From Bacteroidota bacterium (GTDB lineage Bacteria; Bacteroidota; Bacteroidia; Bacteroidales; CAJPTX01), in contig PDRH01000132.1 in the NCBI GenBank assembly GCA_002748015.1, positions 1 through 8,641 on the forward strand: a stretch of DNA of 8,641 bases, read 5' to 3'. Shown here one piece after another: positions 1-5,382 of this stretch. Numbering within the stretch: the first letter of the stretch is position 1; every line of letters begins with the position of its first letter. The translations under genes and the position numbers were made by a program. Below the pieces are notes generated by a model. The model was not told the origin of the DNA. It searched no databases and was given only the letters and a program-made list of their open reading frames with translations.

Positions 1-61
1 AAACCGCCAAATCCCAGCGCAAAGTTTTTTCGCAGGAAAAGCCTAAGCCGCTGATTGAACG

Positions 62-89
62 GAGAAAAAAAGGGGGAAACTTTTTTCTC
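62..89. repeat. AT-rich inverted repeat
   Basis: GAGAAAAAA (62-70) and TTTTTTCTC (81-89) are perfect 9-bp inverted arms around a 10-nt loop, AGGGGGAAAC. The T run lies inside the right arm, so in RNA the structure is a weak hairpin. It could act as a bidirectional terminator between an unseen upstream gene and the 295 gene. A related string, AAAGTTTTTTCG, occurs at 21-32. Confidence 0.45.
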
Positions 90-187
90 GCCCCGACGGC
101 CAACTGGGGCCTTCGACGTGCAACCCTCCCCATTGCGGATCACCCCCCCATAGATCAGCACCACCTCCCCACGAATAGGCCGCATCG

Positions 188-220
188 GCAGCCCGTAGGC
201 AAAGCGGCGAACCGCATGCC
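188..220 (-). repeat. Dispersed intergenic repeat, copy 1
   Basis: The reverse complement of this 33-nt segment matches 4722-4754 at 29 of 33 positions. The shared part covers a GGCATGCGG start, a GCCGC core and a TACGGGCTGC end. Both copies lie outside the called genes and in opposite orientation. In the 4722 copy the segment folds as a hairpin; here the four differences fall in the loop and in the stems, so folding is weaker. This fits a dispersed palindromic intergenic repeat, although only two copies are visible. Confidence 0.65.
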
Positions 221-255
221 GAAAACAGCCCACAGCCCCCCAGGCATAATTTCCC

Positions 256-263
256 TACCTTTG
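256..263 (+). promoter_or_regulatory. -7 promoter element for the 295 gene
   Basis: TACCTTTG matches the Bacteroidota primary-sigma -7 consensus TAnnTTTG exactly. It would start transcription near 270, leaving a leader of about 25 nt before the ATG at 295. No TTG-like -33 element stands at the expected 19-21 nt spacing, because that stretch is a C run, so this is a partial promoter match. Confidence 0.45.
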
Positions 264-294
264 CCACCCAGCACTAGCAAATTAGTACCACGGC

Positions 295-2832
295 ATGTCA
301 TTCAGCCCCAGCATACAGGAAGAGCAGCTCAAGAGCGAGATGGCCAGCACCATCTTCCACCTATACGACTGCACCCGCATCATCGGCAAGATCGACTTCT
401 GCGTCGCCCCCCACACCAAGAAGCAAAAGGGTAAAGACCAAAACCGTACCCCCGAGACCACCGCCCCCTACCTCTGGGCCGAGGTCAAGCGCGGCAAAGC
501 CAAGCTCGAAAAGGCCCTCATACAGCTCATCCTCACTATCGGCGGCAGCGACATCCTCGAGCATAGCCTCCCCCCCATCTACCTCGGGGCATTCAACGCC
601 GAGGAGATCATCCTCATCCCCTACGAGAAGATCCAGAGCTTCTTCATGCTCAACGACTTCAACTGGAACGTAGCCCCCTCCGACCAGAGCACCCGTGAGT
701 TCCGCGACCTCATGGCCCGCGTACAAAGCACCTTTGCCACCGAAAAGCTACGCTTCCGCTTCGACAAGGACGAGAAGCTCCTCCGCGCCTTCATCAGGCA
801 GAACCTGAAAATCCGCGCCGATGAGCAGCCACAGATAGAGATCGACCACAACAACTTCTTCCACATCTACCTCCAGTGGCGGCTCATCATGGTGCCCCAT
901 AGGAATGGCAAAGGCCAGACGCTCCCCGGCGCGCTCGATGCCAAGTGGGATGGCCTACAGAAAAAGGGCATACTCGAGAGCGACCTCTTCCTGGCCGACC
1001 TCTTCGTCGACGGCAAGAGCACCATCGAAATATCCGACGACGAGACCATCCGCGAGAACCTCATCATCAGCTTCCGCAGCATGGGCTACCGCACCAGCCG
1101 GGGCGACACCAACCTCGTGGACGACCTCCGCTTCGACATACGCGACCGCCAGGCCTACACCAACTTCTGGAAGCGCTTCAAGCGCCCCCCACGCAAAGAA
1201 TCACAACAGGAAATCATAGACCGCCGCGACCGCCTCGTACCCCAGGACGTGCGAGAGCGCAAGGGCGCATTCTTCACCCCCCAGCAATGGGTTGAGCTGA
1301 GCCAGCGCTACCTCGCCGACTACCTCGGCCCCAGCTGGCAGGACGAGTACTACGTATGGGACTGCGCAGCCGGCACCGGCAACCTCCTCGTGGGCCTCAC
1401 CAACCCCGACCGCGTATGGGCCAGCACCATAGACCGAGCCGATGTCCTCGTCATGCACGACCGCATCAGCAACGGCGCCCTCCTCCACAAGCACCACGCC
1501 TTCCAGTTCGACTTCCTAAACGACAGCTTCGATGGTCTACCCCCCGAGCTACGCAGCATAGTCCAAGACCCAGAAAAGCGGAAAAAGCTAGTCATCTACA
1601 TTAACCCGCCCTACGCAGAGGGCGACTCAAGGGCGGGCGACGGGCGCAGCGGCGTACACCAAAGCGCAACGCACGACCGCTATATCCAGGATATCGGCAG
1701 CGCTGCGAGCGAGATCTTTGCGCTCTTCCTCATTCGTATATATAGGGAAATACCCGGTTGCGTGCTTGGAGATTTTTCAATTTTGAAAAATCTCCAAGCA
1801 CCAAAATTCGCAGCCTTCAGAAAGGAATATCGAGCGAAGCTCGAGAAAATTTTTCTCTGCCCAGCGTATACCTTCGATAATGTCAAGGGGAAGTTCCCCA
1901 TCAGCTTCTCAATCTGGCAAACCGACAAAGAGGAACCCTTCGAGCGGATACGAGCGGACGTATACGACGCCGAGGGGCAGCGCGTCGCCGGAAAGACCAT
2001 CGTCGGGTATGACGGCCGCCCCCTGCTCTCCAGCTGGCTAGGTAGGACAGCGAAAGCCCCTCAGAAACCCCTCGGGCGGATGGCATCCGTGGGCAGCGAC
2101 TTCCAGAACCAGAGGACGGTCTTCATAGAGAACGTAGAGAGACGGAAGAAGAGGGGTGGGCGCCATACGCCCATCGACCAGAGCAACACCATCATAATCG
2201 CCATATGCTTCGCCGTCCGCCACTGCATACCCGCCACCTGGCTCAATGACCGCGACCAGTTCCTCTGGCCCAGCGATGCATGGCTCGAAGACAGGGAGTT
2301 CCAGGGCGACTGCCTGGCCTACACCCTCTTCCACGGGCAGAACTGCATATCGGCCGAGGACGGCGTGAACCACTGGATCCCCTTCGCCGAGCACGAGGTG
2401 GGGCTTGAGGCCAGCTATGGGTCCCACTTCCTGCTCGACTTCATCGCGGGACGCCTCCCCGCCCCAGACGGCGACGCCGCGCTCATCGCGGACGGCAAGC
2501 CAGGTGACTTCACAAGGGGGGAGAAGCCCATCACCTTCTCGCCCGAGGCGCAGGTAGTCCTGCAGGCGGGCCGCGCCCTGTACACCTACTACCACCAGCA
2601 GCACGGCGCCAAGCCCAATGCATCCTACTACGACATACGCCGCTTCTTCCAGGGGGTTAGCCGCACGGAGCAGGCCAAACCCGGGGAAACGGTCGTAAAG
2701 GGGCGGATGAACGCCAAGAGCGACGATGCGGAGTACATGCGTCTCATCGGCGAGCTGAAGCAGGCCAGCAAACACCTCGGCTATACGAAGATCGCCCCAA
2801 AGGTGTACGAGTACGGCTTCCTGCTGGGATAG
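295..2832 (+). CDS. Single-chain type IIG-like restriction enzyme / N6-adenine DNA methyltransferase
   Basis: Predicted to methylate adenine in a specific DNA site and probably to cleave unmodified DNA, as type IIG enzymes do in one polypeptide. Residues 30-70 carry a PD-(D/E)XK-type nuclease signature: D34 in IGKIDF, then E63 and K65 in WAEVKRGK. Residues 319-329 hold the KGAFFTP element that precedes the methylase domain. SAM-binding motif I is DCAAGTGNLL at 356-365, and catalytic motif IV is NPPY at 437-440. The part after about 560 lacks a motif I know and is the natural place for target recognition. At 845 residues it is slightly short for a type IIG enzyme. An in-frame TAG at 283-285 makes the ATG at 295 the first possible start; no Shine-Dalgarno precedes it. 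No separate restriction or specificity gene is visible nearby. Leucine codons in residues 1-171 are 14 CTC, 2 CTA and 1 CTG, unlike the CTG-rich receptor gene, which may indicate transfer. The methylase assignment is firm; nuclease activity is inferred. Confidence 0.85.
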   Translation: MSFSPSIQEEQLKSEMASTIFHLYDCTRIIGKIDFCVAPHTKKQKGKDQNRTPETTAPYLWAEVKRGKAKLEKALIQLILTIGGSDILEHSLPPIYLGAFNAEEIILIPYEKIQSFFMLNDFNWNVAPSDQSTREFRDLMARVQSTFATEKLRFRFDKDEKLLRAFIRQNLKIRADEQPQIEIDHNNFFHIYLQWRLIMVPHRNGKGQTLPGALDAKWDGLQKKGILESDLFLADLFVDGKSTIEISDDETIRENLIISFRSMGYRTSRGDTNLVDDLRFDIRDRQAYTNFWKRFKRPPRKESQQEIIDRRDRLVPQDVRERKGAFFTPQQWVELSQRYLADYLGPSWQDEYYVWDCAAGTGNLLVGLTNPDRVWASTIDRADVLVMHDRISNGALLHKHHAFQFDFLNDSFDGLPPELRSIVQDPEKRKKLVIYINPPYAEGDSRAGDGRSGVHQSATHDRYIQDIGSAASEIFALFLIRIYREIPGCVLGDFSILKNLQAPKFAAFRKEYRAKLEKIFLCPAYTFDNVKGKFPISFSIWQTDKEEPFERIRADVYDAEGQRVAGKTIVGYDGRPLLSSWLGRTAKAPQKPLGRMASVGSDFQNQRTVFIENVERRKKRGGRHTPIDQSNTIIIAICFAVRHCIPATWLNDRDQFLWPSDAWLEDREFQGDCLAYTLFHGQNCISAEDGVNHWIPFAEHEVGLEASYGSHFLLDFIAGRLPAPDGDAALIADGKPGDFTRGEKPITFSPEAQVVLQAGRALYTYYHQQHGAKPNASYYDIRRFFQGVSRTEQAKPGETVVKGRMNAKSDDAEYMRLIGELKQASKHLGYTKIAPKVYEYGFLLG
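1762..1801. repeat. Perfect 17-bp inverted repeat inside the methyltransferase gene
   Basis: GTGCTTGGAGATTTTTC (1762-1778) and GAAAAATCTCCAAGCAC (1785-1801) are exact reverse complements around a 6-nt AATTTT spacer. The reading frame continues through it and encodes VLGDFSILKNLQAP (from about residue 490). A smaller CGAGC/GCTCG hairpin follows at 1831-1843. The repeat sits in an AT-rich patch: 71 of 120 bases (59%) in 1741-1860 are A or T, against 49 of 120 (41%) in 361-480. Confidence 0.85.
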
Positions 2833-2851
2833 GGAAGCTCCCAATACCCAG
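2824..2851 (+). repeat. Hairpin spanning the stop codon of the 295 gene
   Basis: CTGGG (2824-2828) pairs with CCCAG (2847-2851), and GGGA (2832-2835) pairs with TCCC (2839-2842), leaving small internal loops. The TAG stop at 2830-2832 lies within the stem. The structure is short and could be chance in GC-rich DNA. A nearby perfect palindrome, GGGTATACCC (2866-2875), adds to the structured 3' end. Confidence 0.35.
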
Positions 2852-3187
2852 CTCCCCAACCGCTAGGGTATACCCCAGCCCCGGGCCCTATGCCGCTCCG
2901 AATTTGCGCTAGGGGAAATTCGGAGCGGCTGGCTATGCGGAGCCTATGTGTCAGGGAGTTGTACTATTCCGGAAATCGTATGCTCTCAGCACGGGATTCT
3001 GGGGTGAAATGGGGTAGGATGGAGGGGACTCCCGGCCATGCCCTGCGGCTATTCTCCGTGCGAAATTGGGGAGAAGCAAGCGTTTCCTTGCCCGCAGCTG
3101 ATATAAGCATGGCGCAGGGGTTTACCCGGCAAAAAACAACGATAGCGTAAACAATCACCCAATTTGGCAAGAAAAACGAGACTCGGT
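2833..3187. other. Intergenic region without a supported gene
   Basis: Between the methyltransferase stop and the symporter promoter I see no reading frame with recognisable protein character. Two frames are open here, 2890-3150 plus and 2964-3290 minus. They overlap each other, and the minus one also overlaps the symporter promoter and leader. The main visible structure is the 14-bp inverted repeat at 2892-2929. The rest shows no further pattern I can name. Confidence 0.55.
2892..2929. repeat. Perfect 14-bp inverted repeat, possible transcript 3' end
   Basis: GCCGCTCCGAATTT (2892-2905) and AAATTCGGAGCGGC (2916-2929) are exact inverted arms around the loop GCGCTAGGGG. The repeat lies 60 nt after the methyltransferase stop, a sensible place for a transcript end. 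No T tract follows on either strand, so a standard intrinsic terminator is not shown. It could instead be an RNA-stabilising hairpin, a protein-binding palindrome or a repeat-family member. Confidence 0.6.
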
Positions 3188-3219
3188 ATTGGACGTTATG
3201 GATATTCATATTAGATTTG
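3188..3219 (+). promoter_or_regulatory. Bacteroidota-type promoter of the symporter gene
   Basis: A -33 ATTG (3188-3191) is followed after exactly 20 nt by a -7 TAGATTTG (3212-3219). These fit the TTTG / 19-21 nt / TAnnTTTG arrangement of Bacteroidota primary-sigma promoters. Transcription should start near 3225, which is the first base of the leader stem-loop, and gives a leader of roughly 78 nt. Confidence 0.7.
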
Positions 3220-3224
3220 CACTT

Positions 3225-3284
3225 TGAGAGCGGATTCGGCAAAGGACTCCCCGGGTTCGCTCTCAGCATGTATATGGAGAGTCC
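3225..3284 (+). promoter_or_regulatory. Structured mRNA leader with H-type pseudoknot potential
   Basis: Positions 3225-3239 can pair with 3251-3265 in a continuous 15-bp stem: twelve Watson-Crick pairs and three G-U pairs, the outer eight being TGAGAGCG/CGCTCTCA. The loop is 3240-3250 (CAAAGGACTCC). Six loop bases, GGACTC (3244-3249), are perfectly complementary to GAGTCC (3279-3284), whose end is 18 nt before the symporter ATG. Stem and loop pairing together have the topology of an H-type pseudoknot. The stem starts where the predicted transcript starts. Its role could be mRNA stabilisation or ligand- or ribosome-dependent control of translation. I do not recognise a known riboswitch class, and function is inferred from base pairing alone. 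Confidence 0.5.
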
Positions 3285-3302
3285 AACCAAAACGAATGAG
3301 GC

Positions 3303-4490
3303 ATGAATATATCAAAACTCGGTCTGCTGCCTAAGATCATCATTGCGATCATCCTGGGTATCGTCTGCTCGCTCTTCTTCCCCGCGGGCGTCACTAGGAT
3401 TTTTGCCACCTTCAACGGCATCTTCGGCAATTTCCTAGGCTTCATCATACCGCTTTTGATCTTCGGTCTGGTGGCTCCGGGCATCGCCGAGCTGGGAAAG
3501 GGCGCTGGTCGCCTACTATTGATAACGGCAGGTTTGGCCTACGGCTTCACCCTGTTCTCCGGCTTCATGTCCTACACCGTGACACGCCTGTCCTTCCCGC
3601 TCATCCTGGGGCCGGACGACAAGATACAGTCAGTGGGGGATACTGCGCATGCGTTCGACCCATTCTTCACCATCGAGATGGCCCCGGTCATGGGGGTTAT
3701 GACAGCACTGGTGGCCGCCTTCGTGGTGGGCCTGGGCCTGGCCTACGTGGAGGGTAAGACGCTGCAGGGTGCGCTCAACGACTTCAAGGGGGTAATCGAG
3801 AAGGTCATCACGGGGGTGATTATCCCGCTCCTGCCCCTCTACATCTTCGGCATATTCCTCATCATGTCCCAGTCGGGCGCAGTGACGAGCGTGCTGAGCG
3901 TATTCATGAAGATCATCGTGATTATCTTCGCCATGACGGCCGTGCTGCTGCTCATCCAGTACTTCATCGCTGGGGCGGTATCCAAGAAAAACCCCATCAA
4001 GCTGCTCAAGACGATGATCCCGGCCTACGCAACGGCGCTGGGGACATCGAGCTCGGCGGCGACGATACCGGTTACGCTGGCTCAGACGCTCAAGAATGAC
4101 GTGGACGAGGACATAGCAGGCTTCGTGGTGCCGCTCTGCGCTACAATCCACCTATCTGGCTCCACGCTCAAAATTGTATCGTGCGCGCTGGCCATCATGA
4201 TGATGACGGGGATGGAGATTGACTTCGTGCAGTTCTCGGGCTTCATCTTCATGCTGGGCGTGACGATGGTGGCGGCGCCGGGCGTTCCGGGCGGGGCCAT
4301 CATGGCCGCGCTGGGTATCCTGGGCTCGATGCTGGGCTTCAGCCAGGAGGCGCAGGGGCTGATGATTGCGCTCTACATCGCAATGGACAGCTTCGGTACG
4401 GCGACGAACGTAACGGGCGACGGTGCCATTGCCGTCATCGTGAACGTGATCAGCGGCCGGAACAGGAAGCAGGCAAAGGCATCGGCCTAG
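3303..4490 (+). CDS. DAACS-family dicarboxylate/amino acid:cation symporter with atypical binding site
   Basis: An inner-membrane secondary transporter of the glutamate/aspartate/serine symporter family, using an ion gradient to import a small organic solute. The 395 residues are close to the usual 400-420 and are hydrophobic throughout, with the first membrane segment at about 10-27. Family landmarks are in order: hairpin-1 SSSAATIP (249-256), the unwound TM7 segment TIHLSGST (281-288), hairpin-2 APGVPGG (325-331) and TM8 DSFGTATNVTGD (362-373). Compared from memory with GltPh, D394, N401 and D405 are kept as D362, N369 and D373. R397, which binds the substrate side-chain carboxylate, is G365. 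N310 and D312 of the NMDGT sodium motif are H283 and S285. A neutral solute and altered ion coupling are therefore likely. ATG at 3303 fits the membrane start and lies 18 nt after the leader pseudoknot. It is a single-gene transcript with its own promoter and terminator. Confidence 0.9.
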   Translation: MNISKLGLLPKIIIAIILGIVCSLFFPAGVTRIFATFNGIFGNFLGFIIPLLIFGLVAPGIAELGKGAGRLLLITAGLAYGFTLFSGFMSYTVTRLSFPLILGPDDKIQSVGDTAHAFDPFFTIEMAPVMGVMTALVAAFVVGLGLAYVEGKTLQGALNDFKGVIEKVITGVIIPLLPLYIFGIFLIMSQSGAVTSVLSVFMKIIVIIFAMTAVLLLIQYFIAGAVSKKNPIKLLKTMIPAYATALGTSSSAATIPVTLAQTLKNDVDEDIAGFVVPLCATIHLSGSTLKIVSCALAIMMMTGMEIDFVQFSGFIFMLGVTMVAAPGVPGGAIMAALGILGSMLGFSQEAQGLMIALYIAMDSFGTATNVTGDGAIAVIVNVISGRNRKQAKASA

Positions 4491-4514
4491 ACAAGGTCTA
4501 ATCCTTCAGCTACG

Positions 4515-4548
4515 GAGCGGCAGCCCATTGGGTTGCCGCTCTTTTTTT
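4515..4548 (+). terminator. Rho-independent terminator of the symporter gene
   Basis: GAGCGGCAGCCC (4515-4526) pairs over 12 positions, including one G-U, with GGGTTGCCGCTC (4530-4541) around an ATT loop. Seven T residues (4542-4548) follow directly. It lies 24 nt after the symporter stop and is a textbook intrinsic terminator. Confidence 0.93.
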
Positions 4549-4588
4549 GGCATCTACCATTCAGTGTACGGACTAGCGAGTAGATCAC

Positions 4589-4707
4589 CCCAATTCGGTC
4601 TATTGCGGCGCTGGGGTCTGGCGGGCGGGATGTGGATCAGCGTCGTTAAGCGTAGTGGGAAAATGGCTGGTGCTTGTAGCTACCTATATCCCAATTCGGT
4701 CTATCGC
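4589..4707 (+). repeat. Pair of 18-nt direct repeats
   Basis: The motif CCCAATTCGGTCTAT followed by one variable base and GC occurs at 4589-4606 and 4690-4707, 101 nt apart, differing at a single position. The first copy overlaps the start of the left inverted arm of the palindromic element, and the second lies in its centre. The heptamer CAATTCG also repeats at 4708-4714. This suggests internal duplication within the element. Confidence 0.7.
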
Positions 4708-4721
4708 AATTCGCTATTCTA

Positions 4722-4754
4722 GGCATGCGGCAAGCCGCTATGCCTACGGGCTGC
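4722..4754 (+). repeat. Dispersed intergenic repeat, copy 2, folding as a hairpin
   Basis: GGCAT-GCGGC (4722-4731) pairs with GCCGC-ATGCC (4734-4744, with one bulged T at 4739) around an AA loop. Together with the next ten bases this segment matches the reverse complement of 188-220 at 29 of 33 positions. It lies inside the palindromic element, so that element appears to contain a unit found elsewhere in the chromosome. Confidence 0.65.
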
Positions 4755-4806
4755 TTACGATCGATTGCAGCGAATAGTTCCATTTACATCGAGTAAGTAG
4801 CCCGTA
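4745..4806. repeat. Nested inverted repeat in the centre of the intergenic element
   Basis: TACGGGCTGCTTAC (4745-4758) pairs with GTAAGTAGCCCGTA (4793-4806) over 14 positions with one G-U. TCGA occurs again just inside both arms (4761-4764 and 4789-4792). The loop is 24-34 nt depending on which pairs form. It abuts the hairpin at 4722-4744, and a further GTAGCG/CGCTAC pair (4804-4809, 4823-4828) follows. Confidence 0.65.
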
Positions 4807-5004
4807 GCGGCAAGCGGTTTTTCGCTACGCTCAACAGCGCTAGCCCGCATCCCGCCCGCCAGATGCCGCGCCGCTAATAAACCGTAATAGGGCTGTGGAG
4901 CTGACGGGTTGGACTAGCGCTTGTCCCATAGAAGAGGGCGGAAGAGATCTGGCGCTACGGGCCATCGCCCGCGATGGATAAGCCGCTCTGCGCTCGATGG
5001 AAGC

Positions 5005-5042
5005 AAAAAGGCCTGTAGCTACTTCTTAGTAGCTACAGGCCT
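5005..5042 (-). terminator. Rho-independent terminator of the tRNA-Phe gene
   Basis: AGGCCTGTAGCTACT (5009-5023) and AGTAGCTACAGGCCT (5028-5042) form a perfect 15-bp stem with a 4-nt loop. On the minus strand the stem is followed by Ts (A run at 5005-5009 on the plus strand). It begins 5 nt after the last tRNA base, so it ends the tRNA transcript and faces the symporter terminator. Confidence 0.9.
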
Positions 5043-5047
5043 CCGGG

Positions 5048-5120
5048 TGGTGCCACCAGGAATCGAACCGGGGACACAAGGATTTTCAGTCCTTTGCTCT
5101 ACCAACTGAGCTATGGCACC
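5048..5120 (-). tRNA. tRNA-Phe (anticodon GAA)
   Basis: The minus strand gives a complete 73-nt cloverleaf: acceptor GGTGCCA/TGGCACC, D stem GCTC/GAGC, anticodon stem AAGGA/TCCTT with loop CTGAAAA (anticodon GAA), variable loop GTGTC and T loop TTCGATT, ending in discriminator A. The CCA end is not encoded (the following bases are CCC), so it must be added after transcription. The T stem CCCGG/CCTGG has one C-U mismatch at tRNA positions 51-63 (plus-strand 5070 and 5058). The gene stands alone with its own promoter and terminator, divergent from the receptor operon. Confidence 0.97.
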
Positions 5121-5153
5121 AAGGCTGGAGGTGCTTCCCTCCGTTTTGCGGTG

Positions 5154-5185
5154 CAAAGGTAATGTGGATATTTGACATGGCCAAA
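5154..5185 (-). promoter_or_regulatory. Promoter of the tRNA-Phe gene
   Basis: On the minus strand TTTG (5182-5185) is followed by a 20-nt spacer and TACCTTTG (5154-5161). Both elements match the Bacteroidota -33/-7 consensus exactly. The start should fall near 5147, about 27 nt before the mature tRNA 5' end. This is the best promoter in the window. Confidence 0.8.
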
Positions 5186-5305
5186 TCCTGGGAGAACTTT
5201 TTGCCGTACGGTTGCTTCCCGATGACGAAACCGGAGGCACACGACGATTCGACGGAAAATGTTTCTGTATTTAGCGAAAACGGGGGGCGGGGATGCTTTT
5301 TTTAA

Positions 5306-5313
5306 TACTTTTG
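5306..5313 (+). promoter_or_regulatory. -7 promoter element for the receptor gene
   Basis: TACTTTTG fits TAnnTTTG and would start transcription near 5320. No TTG-type -33 element is present at the right spacing (a G run lies there), so the promoter may be weak or activator-dependent. If it is right, an ATG at 5293 would lie upstream of the transcript, which supports the later start at 5383. Confidence 0.5.
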
Positions 5314-5323
5314 CTGTCGTCTA

Positions 5324-5351
5324 GCCGGCCTTCTGCAACGATACGGCTGGC
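5324..5351 (+). promoter_or_regulatory. Hairpin in the receptor mRNA leader
   Basis: GCCGGCC (5324-5330) pairs with GGCTGGC (5345-5351) over seven positions with one G-U and a 14-nt loop. It lies at the very 5' end of the predicted transcript, some 31 nt before the ATG, resembling the placement of the symporter leader stem. It is short enough to be chance in GC-rich DNA. Confidence 0.3.
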
Positions 5352-5382
5352 GGGTAGGATAGTACAAACCAACACGAATAAG

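Larger units (their letters stand above)
1..294. other. Left-edge region with no convincing gene
   Basis: This stretch is rich in C and G homopolymer runs and holds an AT-rich inverted repeat, a copy of a dispersed repeat and a -7 promoter motif, each listed separately. A plus-strand frame reads from the left edge to a stop at 52-54 and could be the last 17 codons of an upstream gene. A minus-strand frame is open from about 242 through the left edge, with an ATG at 183-185. Neither matches a family I recognise, and the second runs through a repeat that recurs in non-coding DNA, so I do not call either. Confidence 0.5.
4570..4919. mobile_element. MITE-like palindromic intergenic element
   Basis: A non-coding segment between two convergent terminators. 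The plus strand at 4596-4657 aligns with the reverse complement of 4823-4884 over 62 nt each, with about 50 identities, 11 mismatches (mostly transitions) and two one-base gaps. The best core is 16 identical bases, TCTGGCGGGCGGGATG. The arms enclose about 165 nt with nested hairpins. The same 9-mer, GGACTAGCG, stands in direct orientation at 4570-4578 and 4911-4919, like a target-site duplication around 332 bp. No transposase frame is present. A miniature inverted-repeat element, a relic insertion sequence, or two inverted copies of a dispersed repeat would all look like this; the 9-bp repeat could be chance. Confidence 0.45.

Noticed and set aside
2038..2859. 273-codon minus-strand open frame opposite the methyltransferase 3' half
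   Set aside because: Shadow of a well-supported gene; no recognisable motif or initiation signal.
2890..3150. 86-codon plus-strand frame in the intergenic region
   Set aside because: Starts inside the 14-bp inverted repeat, lacks a ribosome site or promoter, and its composition does not look like a real protein.
2964..3290. 108-codon minus-strand frame in the intergenic region
   Set aside because: Overlaps the symporter promoter and leader structure, has no protein-like family character and no promoter of its own that I can see.
4528..4722. 64-codon plus-strand frame after the symporter
   Set aside because: Begins in the loop of the symporter terminator and runs through the repeat element, so it is very unlikely to be expressed.
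188..4919. CRISPR array or phase-variable inversion
   Set aside because: The repeats are few, irregularly spaced and without similar-length spacers, and no cas gene or invertase is present.
4962..4977. Small palindrome CCATCGCCCGCGATGG
   Set aside because: Seven-base arms in GC-rich DNA are expected by chance; no T tract or gene relationship.
4921..5109. Plus-strand reading frame ending in PPGIEPGTQGFSVLCSTN
   Set aside because: Antisense translation of the same tRNA gene, a common annotation artefact; it also crosses the tRNA terminator.
5019..5240. Minus-strand reading frame containing GAIAQLVEQRTENPCVPG
   Set aside because: This is the well-known false translation of a tRNA gene; it reads straight through tRNA-Phe and its promoter.
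5293..5382. Extended receptor start giving 30 extra N-terminal residues
   Set aside because: The predicted -7 element at 5306-5313 lies inside it, and the extra residues would precede a normal signal peptide that starts at 5383.
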